A stretch of 64,000 nt of DNA from contig JAHZKP010000002.1 in assembly GCA_022600345.1 (NCBI GenBank), forward strand, positions 1 through 64,000. Reading direction: 5' to 3'. The position numbers and the translations under genes are program-made. Source of the DNA: Alphaproteobacteria bacterium. Its GTDB lineage: Bacteria; Pseudomonadota; Alphaproteobacteria; Rhizobiales; Hyphomicrobiaceae. The notes beneath the pieces were generated by a model that was not told where the DNA came from, made no database searches, and saw only the letters and a list, made by a program, of their open reading frames with translations. Shown here one piece after another: positions 34,061 through 42,519 of this stretch. Each line of letters starts with the position of its first letter. The stretch's first letter is position 1.

Positions 34061-37000
34061 ATGTTTGACAGCACGACGATAATCCTTATCGCACTGGGCT
34101 ATCTGAGCGCGCTGTTTTTGCTTGCCTGGTTTGGTGACCGGGGATTGGCCCCGGGAACGGCAACCGGTCGCCCAATCATTTATGCGCTGTCACTTGCAAC
34201 TTATTGCACATCATGGACCTTCTTTGGCAGCGTCGGTATGTCCGCCGGCACGGGCTACGATTTTATCCCGGTCTATCTAGGGCCGATACTGCTGTTTGTC
34301 TTCGGCTATCCGCTCCTGGCTCGCATTATTCAGTTGTCAAAGGGGCAGAATTCTTCCTCGGTTGCCGATTTTCTGGCGGCCCGCTACGGCAAGAGCCAGT
34401 CGGTCGCCGCCATCGTCACAGTCGTGGCAATCGTTGGCTTGCTGCCCTATTTGGCGCTGCAACTGAAGGCGATAGCCTACTCGATCGAGGTAATCCTGGC
34501 CGGTAGCCGGTTAACTGGGCTTCCCCCGGGCCAGTTTGGATCCACAGCAACTTCGTTCGTGATCACTTTGGCGCTGATCGGCTTCGCCATCCTGTTTGGG
34601 ACCCGTCACGTTGACGCGACCGAGCACCAGGACGGGCTGATGCTGGCGATCGCGGCAGAATCCGTAGTCAAGCTGGTGGCATTCCTTTTTGTCGGCTTTG
34701 CCATAATGTTCACGTGGACCGGCGGTCCGCTCGGCTTGCTCGAGCAGGCAACGTCAACGCCGTCGGTTGTCGAAGTCTTCTCAGCTCCACTTCTGGGGGG
34801 CACCTGGCTGACGGTCACGTTCCTCAGCTTTGTCTGTGCCATTTTGCTGCCCCGCCAGTTTCACGTCACGGTTGTCGAGAACAATTCAATAGACGAGTTG
34901 CGTCGCGCCCGCTGGCTGTTCCCGCTCTATCTGGTTTTGATCAACCTGCTGGTGATTCCGCTGGCGGCTGCCGGGCTCTTGAAATTCTCCGGCGCGTCCG
35001 TCGATCCCGATATGTTTGTCTTATGGCTGCCGGTCAGTTCCGGCTTGGAGACGATTTCGCTGATCGCGTTCCTGGGCGGTTTATCGGCGGCAACAGCCAT
35101 GGTCATCGTCGAGTCGATCGCCCTGGCGATCATGGTTTCGAACGGCGTCGTCGTCCCCTTGCTCTTGCGCAACCGTGTGGTCGAGCACATGGCAATGGAG
35201 GATATGGGCAGCCTACTGCTGATCATCCGCCGCGCCGCCATTGTCGTCATCATGATACTGGCCTACCTCGTATTCGCTGCCCTGGCCGACGCGCACATCC
35301 TATCGAAAATCGGACTGATTTCATTTGCCGCCATTGCCCAGTTGGCGCCCGCGTTCTTCATCGGCCTCTTCTGGCGCAATGGCACCGCACGCGGCGTCAT
35401 CGCCGGATTGTCGGTTGGCTTTGCCATTTGGAGTTACACGCTGCTGCTGCCGTGGATTGCCAAGGCCGGCTGGCTTCCCTCGACACTCATTTCCGATGGC
35501 CCACTGGGGATATCGATGCTGCGGCCGGAAGCCTTGTTCTTCATATATTTCGAGCCGCTGACCCACGGCGTTATTTGGAGCATCGGCCTTAATACGCTTA
35601 CCTACGTGACCGTTTCACTGCTGCAATCCCCTGCCCCCAATGAGCGGCTGCAGGCCCATGTCTTTATCGACGACGATCGCCCTCCACCTTCGACCCAACC
35701 AGCCTTCCGCCTGTGGCACTCCTCCATAACTATCGGCGAATTGCAGTCGACGGTGGCGCGATACCTGGGTCAACAACGCGCCGAACGTTCGTTTTCTGAG
35801 TTTGCCAGTAGCCGCGGTCTAACCATCAACAAGGACGCTGAAGCTGACCTTCAGATGGTTCGCTTCTCCGAGCACCTGTTAGCAAGTTCCATCGGTCCGG
35901 CCTCTTCCAGGTTGGTTCTCTCGCTGCTCTTGCGGCGTGAAAATCTGACCGGCACCAATGCTATGCGGCTTCTCGATGATGCTTCTGAAGCCCTGCAATA
36001 CAACCGCGATCTCCTGCAGTCGGCCCTCGATCAGGTCCGCCACGGTCTGTGCGTATTCGACAAGGATATGCGGCTGATTTGTTGGAACCGGCAATTCCGG
36101 GTGATCCTGGGTATCCCGCCCGAATTGACTCGCATCGGCGTTCCGCTCGATCGCATATTGCGCACCATCGCCGAACGCGGTGACTTCGGACCCGGCGATC
36201 CTGAACCCCTGGTTGCCGACCGCCTGTTGCGGCTGGCCGTAACCAAGGAAACCTTCCAAGAGCACCTCGTCGACGGAAATCGCATCCTGGAAATTCGAAC
36301 CAGCCCGATGCCGCAAGGCGGGATCGTGACCACCTTCTCCGAGATTACCGATCGCGTCCGTTCAGCCGAGCAACTTGCCAGGGCTAACGAGAACCTGGAA
36401 CGCCGCGTTCGTGAGCGCACTGCAGAGTTGATGCAATTGAACGATGCGCTCGAAGATGCAAAGTCGAAGGCCGATCAGGCCAATCGCGACAAGACGCGGT
36501 TCCTTGCGGCCGCCAGCCACGACGTGCTTCAGCCCCTGAATGCCGCCAGGCTGTATACGACCAGTCTGGGCGAATGCCAGCTTGAGTCGAGGACCGCCGG
36601 CCTGGTACAGAACGTCGATGCCTCGTTGGTCGCCGTCGAAGAAATATTCTCGGCACTGATCGATATATCTCGGATGGATTCCGGCCGCCTGACCACGAAC
36701 ATTGAGCCGGTGTCGATGCGAGAGCTGTTCGAAAACCTGAGCGTCGACTTCACGCCGATCGCCGCCCAAAAAGGGCTGGAGCTGAAGATCGTTGCAACAA
36801 ATCTTTGGGTGAAGTCTGATCGGCGCCTGCTGAGGCGGGTGGTGCAAAATTTCGTATCCAATGCCGTAAAGTATACCCGTAGCGGCAAGATCGTCCTGGG
36901 GGCAAGGCGGCATGGCGAGTCTATATCGATCGAGATTCACGATACCGGGCCGGGCATTCCAGATGACAAGCGCAGCGTGATCTTCCAAGAATTTCAGCGT

Positions 37001-37588
37001 CTTGATGGTGCAGGAAGCACAGCCGGCGGGCTTGGCCTGGGCTTATCTATCGTGAAAAGGATCTGCAAACTCCTCGACCACCCCATCACGCTCACTTCGA
37101 AGCCCGGTCAGGGGTCGAATTTCTCGATTTCCGTCAAGCGCGCCGAGCCGCAAGAAGTACGCAACGCCACTTCCATTCGCCCGCAACCCAGAATCGGCAC
37201 GATAGCGGGCCGAGCTGTACTGTGCATCGACAATGAGCCCGACATTCTCGCGGGAATGGAGACGCTCTTGCAGGGGTGGGAGTGTGACGTGAGGACGGCC
37301 GCCAACAAGGCCGAAGCCCTGAAGTCCGTTGAGTCCAAGGGCGAGCCCGACATCATCCTGGCAGACTACCATCTCGACTTGGGAACCGGCTTGGAGGTCA
37401 TCCATGTGCTGCGCGAGAAGTATAATCCAGATATTCCCGCCATCGTCATTACAGCCGATCATACGCCCGAGGTAGAAAAACTGGTTCGCGATTCTGACGT
37501 CGGTTTGCTTCGCAAACCGTTGAAGGCCGCCGCTCTTCGCGCGTTAATGACACGGATGATGCAAAGCCGCCGCGCTGCAGCAGAGTAG
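34061..37588 (+). CDS. crbS: CrbS-type hybrid sensor kinase with symporter sensor domain
   Basis: A 1175-residue hybrid histidine kinase. Domains in order: an SLC5-type sodium/solute symporter module of about 13 helices (1-505), a STAC linker (about 550-650), a PAS-7 domain starting DQVRHGLCVFD (about 656), a coiled coil, the H-box FLAAASHDVLQPLNAARL with His820, the ATPase domain (DTGPGIP, GLGLGLSI) and a C-terminal receiver with phospho-acceptor Asp1102 in LADYHLD. CrbS of Vibrio and Pseudomonas has this layout and controls acetate use through CrbR; a LuxR regulator lies convergent just downstream. Its ligand here is inferred to be acetate or a related acid. Confidence 0.9.
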   Translation: MFDSTTIILIALGYLSALFLLAWFGDRGLAPGTATGRPIIYALSLATYCTSWTFFGSVGMSAGTGYDFIPVYLGPILLFVFGYPLLARIIQLSKGQNSSSVADFLAARYGKSQSVAAIVTVVAIVGLLPYLALQLKAIAYSIEVILAGSRLTGLPPGQFGSTATSFVITLALIGFAILFGTRHVDATEHQDGLMLAIAAESVVKLVAFLFVGFAIMFTWTGGPLGLLEQATSTPSVVEVFSAPLLGGTWLTVTFLSFVCAILLPRQFHVTVVENNSIDELRRARWLFPLYLVLINLLVIPLAAAGLLKFSGASVDPDMFVLWLPVSSGLETISLIAFLGGLSAATAMVIVESIALAIMVSNGVVVPLLLRNRVVEHMAMEDMGSLLLIIRRAAIVVIMILAYLVFAALADAHILSKIGLISFAAIAQLAPAFFIGLFWRNGTARGVIAGLSVGFAIWSYTLLLPWIAKAGWLPSTLISDGPLGISMLRPEALFFIYFEPLTHGVIWSIGLNTLTYVTVSLLQSPAPNERLQAHVFIDDDRPPPSTQPAFRLWHSSITIGELQSTVARYLGQQRAERSFSEFASSRGLTINKDAEADLQMVRFSEHLLASSIGPASSRLVLSLLLRRENLTGTNAMRLLDDASEALQYNRDLLQSALDQVRHGLCVFDKDMRLICWNRQFRVILGIPPELTRIGVPLDRILRTIAERGDFGPGDPEPLVADRLLRLAVTKETFQEHLVDGNRILEIRTSPMPQGGIVTTFSEITDRVRSAEQLARANENLERRVRERTAELMQLNDALEDAKSKADQANRDKTRFLAAASHDVLQPLNAARLYTTSLGECQLESRTAGLVQNVDASLVAVEEIFSALIDISRMDSGRLTTNIEPVSMRELFENLSVDFTPIAAQKGLELKIVATNLWVKSDRRLLRRVVQNFVSNAVKYTRSGKIVLGARRHGESISIEIHDTGPGIPDDKRSVIFQEFQRLDGAGSTAGGLGLGLSIVKRICKLLDHPITLTSKPGQGSNFSISVKRAEPQEVRNATSIRPQPRIGTIAGRAVLCIDNEPDILAGMETLLQGWECDVRTAANKAEALKSVESKGEPDIILADYHLDLGTGLEVIHVLREKYNPDIPAIVITADHTPEVEKLVRDSDVGLLRKPLKAAALRALMTRMMQSRRAAAE

Positions 37589-37616
37589 CTCCGGATGCGG
37601 CAAATCTCGTTTCGCG

Positions 37617-38273
37617 TTAATTGACTTCCGATTGCCATTCGCGGCTGTCGATCTTGTTGACCGCAATCACCGCCTGCGTCCGGCTGTCGACCCCGAGCTT
37701 TTGCAGGATTGCCGAGACATGCGCCTTGATGGTCGCTTCGGAAACCGAGAGCTTGTAGGCGATCTGCTTGTTCAAAAGCCCTTCGCTCAGCATCATTAGA
37801 ACGCGAACTTGTTGCGGCGTCAGGGTGGAAAGGCGCGACAGCATGTCGGTCGTTTGTTCGTCCAATTCACCCGATAGGTCTATCTCAGGGGGCGTCCAGA
37901 CATCCCCGTTCAGGACTTTTCCAACCGCTTCCCGGATTTGTTCGATGGGTTGTGATTTGGGGACATAGCCCGATGCGCCCAGCTCAATGCAGCGCTTGAT
38001 GGTGCCTGGGTCTTCGTTGGCCGAGCAAACAACAACCGGAACATCGGGGTATTGCGCGCGAATGAACATGAGCCCCGACAGGCCCTGCACGCCGGGCATG
38101 TTGAGATCGAGCAACACCAGATCGATGTCCTTTGAGGACTCCAGTTGCTTACTAAGTCCATCCAGGGACCCTGCTTCTTGAATCGAAGTATTCAATGACG
38201 AACTGAGGGCTTGGTTCAAGGCGCCGCGAAAAAGTGGATGATCATCCACAATTGTAATGCGGTAGTCGGCCAT
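37617..38273 (-). CDS. crbR: CrbR-type LuxR-family response regulator
   Basis: A 218-residue two-component regulator with an N-terminal receiver (phospho-acceptor Asp56 in LLDLNMPG) and a C-terminal LuxR helix-turn-helix (LTPQQVRVLMMLSEGLLNKQIAYKLSVSEATIKAHVS). It is the likely partner of the hybrid kinase, whose gene ends 28 bases away in the opposite direction. GGGAGA precedes the ATG at 38273. In Vibrio and Pseudomonas such regulators activate acs and the acetate symporter, so the two symporters nearby are plausible targets. No acs gene is in the window. Confidence 0.88.
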   Translation of the reverse strand: MADYRITIVDDHPLFRGALNQALSSSLNTSIQEAGSLDGLSKQLESSKDIDLVLLDLNMPGVQGLSGLMFIRAQYPDVPVVVCSANEDPGTIKRCIELGASGYVPKSQPIEQIREAVGKVLNGDVWTPPEIDLSGELDEQTTDMLSRLSTLTPQQVRVLMMLSEGLLNKQIAYKLSVSEATIKAHVSAILQKLGVDSRTQAVIAVNKIDSREWQSEVN

Positions 38274-38608
38274 GAAGAGTTCTCCCTGAAATTGTAATAT
38301 CGCCGGAAGGCTTTGCCTTGCTGCCAATCGTCACTGCATTACTGATGTGCATGGCGTACCTACGACTGCATATCCTTCCCGATACCGGCATGCAAATCTT
38401 ATAGTACTTTAGGCCGGACATTGCTGCGAAAGTTGAATGATTCGCGCCTCTTCCGCCACTTTGCCGTTATCTAAAATACATGCCAACGAGCCTGGCACTC
38501 CCAAGATCTGCACTGATTCTGATGTTAACTAATCGTGTAGAAATCAATAATGTGCAGAGCCCGATGAGCGGAACTCCCGGTCAGGACAATAAGAGAGGAT
38601 GAGGAAGG
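38274..38608. promoter_or_regulatory. Divergent control region of crbR and symporter 1
   Basis: 335 bases with no gene, shared by the divergent regulator and the first symporter pair. It is AT-richer than its flanks around 38455-38540. I could not pick a convincing promoter or operator by eye. Confidence 0.45.
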
Positions 38609-38869
38609 ATGATCGAGCGCAAGGAGCGAAAGCCCTATTGGCGGCACACCAAATGGCAGATGCTGGCCAGCCTGATTCCATTTCTGATCGTCGTCTTGGT
38701 CTTGCCTCTGTATGCAGATGGTCTCAACCACAACAAGTTCCTGGGCTTTCCCCTTGGATATCTGCTGGCCGCCCACGGATTGTTCATCGTGGCATTGATC
38801 ACCATCGGCGGCTTCGTCAACCGCCAGGATGTGATCGACCATTGGCACGGCGCCCACGAGGACAATTAG
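38609..38869 (+). CDS. Symporter small subunit, DUF4212-like (pair 1)
   Basis: An 86-residue membrane protein with two helices (about 17-37 and 47-67). It begins with the KPYWRHTKWQM pattern typical of small subunits that precede sodium/solute symporters and ends in a His/Asp-rich tail, DHWHGAHEDN. It is transcribed towards the symporter that starts 139 bases later. It differs strongly from the small subunit at 49454, so the two pairs are different subfamilies. The role of such subunits in transport is not established. Confidence 0.8.
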   Translation: MIERKERKPYWRHTKWQMLASLIPFLIVVLVLPLYADGLNHNKFLGFPLGYLLAAHGLFIVALITIGGFVNRQDVIDHWHGAHEDN

Positions 38870-39008
38870 GCGGCAGACGGATAAGATCCCTCTCAAGAGC
38901 ACTTGGGATGTCCCGCCGCGCTGCCGTCATTGAGCCGCAGGAAGGCGATACGGATCGGTTCAAACCCAGGCCGCACACGCCCCGCAAACTCTAGGATTGA
39001 TGTAACTA

Positions 39009-40841
39009 ATGGCGCTTACGCCCAGAGGCCGGATAGTCAACCCACGACTTGGCATCTACTACGGGATCTTCGTCAGCAGCTTTGTCTCGCTGGTCCTCGT
39101 GTTGTTGATGTTCGAGCAAATGGGCGCATCTGGAAGCGTCCTTAGTTCGACGATGTTGGCCGGCGCGCTGATCGGTTTTGTCGCCATATCGATTGCCAGC
39201 ATGACCCGCGACCCGCTCGACTTTTTCGCCGCCGGTAGGCGCGTGCCCGCGGTTTATTGCGGCGTTGGCCTGGGGATATCGACGCTGGGCGCAACAGGAA
39301 TAGTCTGCGCCACCGGAGCCCTGTTCATCATCGGCTTCGACGCCATCTGGTTGATGACCGGAGCGCTTGCAGGCTACGTCGTCATGGCCGTGCTGCTCGC
39401 CCCGTTTTTCCGCAAGTTCGGCGCCTTTACGTTACCCACCTACCTGGGCCGCCGCTTCGACAGCCGCAACGTCCGTATCGTCTCCGCCGCGCTGTTATCG
39501 GTGCCCACGTTGTTGATGCTTGCCGCAGAACTGAGTATCGGCGCCAAGGCGGTAGAATGGTTGATCGGCCAAGGGCGCCCGGCGGCAATGGCCATCATCG
39601 TTCTTGCCGTTATCGGTGGCCTGGCATTTGGCGGCATGCGCTCGCTCACCTGGACCGGCGTTGCTACAGCCGCAGCCGCAATCCTGGCGCTGATCGTGCC
39701 GGTAACGATTACGGCAGTGCTACTGGGCTATCTACCGCTCCCGCAGCTCACCCATGGACCCATGATCCGTGCCATTGGTCGAAGCGAGGCGGTCGCCGGA
39801 ATCCCGATTGTTCAGCAGTCGGCTTTGGCCCTGCAACTCCCATTCGACGGACTTCAGGCCGTGGCCAAGCGCTTCTATGAACCTTACGGCTCGATCGGTC
39901 CTCTGGCCTACGCATTGGCCACCCTGACAACCATGATGGGCGTTGCCGCCGCCCCCTGGGTGCTGCCGCGCGTTGCCACCACACCTGGAGTGTATGATGC
40001 CCGCAAGGCACTCGGTTGGGCGACCTTCTTCTTTGGCACGATCATGCTGACGGCTGTGACAGTGGCCGTTTTCATGCGCCACTATCTGATGCAGGCAGCC
40101 GGCGCCTCGATTGCCGCGCCGCCCGAGTGGTTGCGCAGCCTGGTCAATCTGCGGCTGGCTGAAATGGCAACACGTGGAAACCGGCTGTCGGTGGGAGATG
40201 TCGCCATTGACCGCGACAGCGTCGTTATTGCGCTGCCCCATGCCGCCGGATTGCCTGACGTCTTTGCCTTCCTTGCCGCCGCCGGTATTTTGGCTGCCGC
40301 CTTCGCAGCCGCCAGTGCGGCCGCCCTCGCCCTTGCAGCCATGCTGTCTGAAGACATCGTCAACGGCTTGAGCTGGCAGCCCACGTCGACCCCGATCAGG
40401 CTGGGAACGGCGCGCGTTCTGGTTGTGATTGTCGTTGCATTCGGCGGATTGGTCGCCCTGCTGGCCGAGGGGGATGCACTGAAATTGTTGTTATGGGCCC
40501 TGGCGATAACCGCTTCAGCCGGATTCCCCGTCCTTGTCGCATCAATTTGGTGGAAACGGATCAATCGCTATGGCGCCTTCGCCGGCATCGTTACCGGTTT
40601 TTCCGTCGCGGTCTTGATGATTCTGGCGTCCGAAGCCGAATACATCGGCCTGTCTAGCGCGCTTGCGGCAATTGCCGGTGTTCCAGCCGGTTTGGCCGCG
40701 CTGATATCGGTCAGCAAGCTGACTTTGCCGCCCAGCCGCCATTCTCTGGAATTGGTCCGTGATGTCCGCGTGCCCGGCGGCGAAATTCTCTACGATCGTG
40801 AAATGCGCATCCTGCGCCAGAAGGAACGCCGCAGAAACTGA
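39009..40841 (+). CDS. Sodium/solute symporter (SLC5 family), pair 1
   Basis: A 610-residue SLC5-type transporter with about 13 helices. The family pattern DPLDFFAAGRRVPAVYCGVGLGISTLGATG (about 58-87) and FGAFTLPTYLGRRFDSRNVR, the second-helix and loop signatures, are present, as is a cytoplasmic tail with VRDVRVPGGEILYDRE. It lacks the EF-hand-like loop of the second symporter. Members near ActP import acetate and other short carboxylates; the substrate here is not determined. It follows the small subunit and is convergent with yjbQ, 27 bases apart. Confidence 0.88.
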   Translation: MALTPRGRIVNPRLGIYYGIFVSSFVSLVLVLLMFEQMGASGSVLSSTMLAGALIGFVAISIASMTRDPLDFFAAGRRVPAVYCGVGLGISTLGATGIVCATGALFIIGFDAIWLMTGALAGYVVMAVLLAPFFRKFGAFTLPTYLGRRFDSRNVRIVSAALLSVPTLLMLAAELSIGAKAVEWLIGQGRPAAMAIIVLAVIGGLAFGGMRSLTWTGVATAAAAILALIVPVTITAVLLGYLPLPQLTHGPMIRAIGRSEAVAGIPIVQQSALALQLPFDGLQAVAKRFYEPYGSIGPLAYALATLTTMMGVAAAPWVLPRVATTPGVYDARKALGWATFFFGTIMLTAVTVAVFMRHYLMQAAGASIAAPPEWLRSLVNLRLAEMATRGNRLSVGDVAIDRDSVVIALPHAAGLPDVFAFLAAAGILAAAFAAASAAALALAAMLSEDIVNGLSWQPTSTPIRLGTARVLVVIVVAFGGLVALLAEGDALKLLLWALAITASAGFPVLVASIWWKRINRYGAFAGIVTGFSVAVLMILASEAEYIGLSSALAAIAGVPAGLAALISVSKLTLPPSRHSLELVRDVRVPGGEILYDREMRILRQKERRRN

Positions 40842-40868
40842 TCCGTTAGCGACGGTGCGCCCGCGAAC

Positions 40869-41303
40869 TTATCTGCTCACAGTGCCCAGAAAATGCAGCG
40901 ACAACTGCCGCAGATGTCCCCTGGCCCTGTGCTCGACGACATATAACCCCTGCCAGGTGCCAAGCTCCATGCGCCCGCCCGCCACAGGGATGGCGACTGA
41001 TGTGGCCGTCAGCATTGCCTTTATATGTGCGGGCATATCGTCGGGCCCTTCGCAGTCATGCGCATAGCCATCGTTTTGCGGGGCCAGCTGGTCGAGTTTG
41101 ACCATCAGGTCCCGCTGCACATCCCGGTCGGCGTTTTCCTGAATCACCAGGGATGCCGAGGTATGCCGGATAAACACCGTCAGCAGTCCATCGAGCGCCC
41201 CGCGGTCTTCGAGCCAGAGCCCGACTTGAGCCGAAACGTCAATGAAGCCCGGTCCGGCTGTCTTGATATCCAGCCGGCCAAGCGATTGTTGCAGGTGTGC
41301 CAT
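40869..41303 (-). CDS. yjbQ: YjbQ/UPF0047 family protein
   Basis: A 144-residue homotrimer-forming family with weak thiamine phosphate synthase activity in some members. Conserved residues are in FIRHTSASLVIQENADRDVQRDL, YAHDCEGPDDMPAHIKAMLT and ELGTWQGLYVVEHR. The ATG at 41303 gives the family start; an in-frame TTG three codons upstream is less likely. A perfect 12-bp hairpin lies just upstream. Biological role uncertain. Confidence 0.93.
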   Translation of the reverse strand: MAHLQQSLGRLDIKTAGPGFIDVSAQVGLWLEDRGALDGLLTVFIRHTSASLVIQENADRDVQRDLMVKLDQLAPQNDGYAHDCEGPDDMPAHIKAMLTATSVAIPVAGGRMELGTWQGLYVVEHRARGHLRQLSLHFLGTVSR

Positions 41304-41332
41304 CGGCCGCAATCAGGCTCCAACTTTGAGCG

Positions 41333-41366
41333 GTTCAGGCCGGCTCCGACAGGTGCCGGCCTGAAC
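41333..41366. other. Perfect 12-bp hairpin between two genes
   Basis: GTTCAGGCCGGC and GCCGGCCTGAAC form a perfect 12-bp stem with a 10-base loop, between the hypothetical gene ending at 41377 and yjbQ. There is no T-run on either strand. It may be a 3'-end or processing structure on the minus-strand transcript. Confidence 0.6.
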
Positions 41367-41376
41367 AGGTGAGCGC

Positions 41377-41970
41377 TTACAGCGGTGTCGTCCCGCGCGA
41401 ATCACCTCCCCGGTCACCGTCTTCATCGCGGCGAGGACGCGAACGCGGGCGATCCGGGTCCGTCTTGTCGCCGAAGTCTTCGAACCGCTCGCGGAATTTG
41501 CGAATCATTCCTTCCAGGTAGTCGACAGCCTTGTCGACCTGTTCTTCAGATGGCAATTCCAGGTTGGGAAGACCGCCTTTGGGCAGGCCGCCTGGAGGTC
41601 CGGCAAGCGGCGGTGTTTCGCCGTCCGCTGGCGCATCGGGCCGCCTTCCGCCGACGAACGTGTCTTCCAGTCTACGCACTTCGCCTCGTAACTCGCCGTT
41701 TTCAGACTTCAGTCGATCGAGTTCCTTGCGCAGGTCGCGCTCGTCGTCGGCCATCGGATTGCAGGTCCAATTGCCGTCTTTCTTGGTGCACAGAGACATC
41801 GCACCGGTTTCTTTGTCTAAGCGAACGAAGCCGCCATCGGTTGGGCTCATAGTGAAGCGCCCGGCTGTCTCGGCATGCAGGACACCGGCTGAAGCCAGCA
41901 GTGCAGTGGCCGCAATCAGGGGGCGAAAGCTTGGAATTCTCAACGGGACTCTCCCATAGGGCTGGAGCAT
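41377..41970 (-). CDS. Secreted coiled-coil protein of unknown function
   Basis: A 197-residue exported protein. A signal peptide (about 12-33) precedes a short domain, GRFTMSPTDGGFVRLDKETGAMSLCTKKDGNWTCNPM, with two cysteines likely to form a disulfide. A coiled coil follows (DDERDLRKELDRLKSENGELRGEVRRLE), then a Pro/Gly-rich stretch, a helix with YLEGMIRKFRERFEDFGDK and a highly charged Arg/Asp tail. Proteins of this layout occur across Hyphomicrobiales without assigned function. It would act in the periplasm. The start at 41970 puts the signal at the N terminus. Confidence 0.8.
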   Translation of the reverse strand: MLQPYGRVPLRIPSFRPLIAATALLASAGVLHAETAGRFTMSPTDGGFVRLDKETGAMSLCTKKDGNWTCNPMADDERDLRKELDRLKSENGELRGEVRRLEDTFVGGRRPDAPADGETPPLAGPPGGLPKGGLPNLELPSEEQVDKAVDYLEGMIRKFRERFEDFGDKTDPDRPRSRPRRDEDGDRGGDSRGTTPL

Positions 41971-42519
41971 GAACGCCAATATTATAGGCGGGGCTGCGGG
42001 TTGAATCTAAGGCAATCCGACGATTTATGACGCCTGCTTTGCGAATCACGGTTGCAGGCGTGCTGCCAAGGTTACTCATTTTGGCATTACTTGAGGCAGG
42101 CGCAAGTCGACCAGCCCGAAGGCCGGGAGAAACTCCAGCATCGGTCTGTGTCGAATATTGCGAAACGAATTGATTTTCCTCGATGTCTGGAAATGACGCT
42201 GTTCCCCACGTGACACGGGGCTTACGGCGCTAAACGCCATGCCAAGGTCCCTCTAGCAGAGTCCAGTCGGAGTCAAATGGGAGTCTATGCAAGTCGTCAT
42301 GAAAAGATGTGCTGAAAGGTTATTTGTTGGCCAAGAATAGAATTCCGTTTAACCGAACATTTACTGGGACCTGCGAGTTTTAGTTCGTCAGGTTCCAAAA
42401 CTGTCAAGCGTCTGGATCCGTTTTCTGCTCGAAGACCGGCCGATCGCTTGTGGGAACACCCTCCCTGAAAAATCCCTCCGAATTGGGATTGCCGGCCGCA
42501 AAGAGCGCAGACCGAGTTT
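41971..42519. promoter_or_regulatory. Long divergent control region
   Basis: 549 bases between a minus-strand secreted protein and the plus-strand SEL1 protein. I find no reading frame with coding character and no RNA gene. Its 3' part (42290-42370) is AT-rich and probably holds the SEL1 gene promoter. Confidence 0.45.

Noticed and set aside
34714..35592. A 292-residue plus-strand frame inside the hybrid kinase gene
   Set aside because: It is a shifted-frame shadow of the symporter module and has the Arg/His/Pro-rich composition of a shadow frame.
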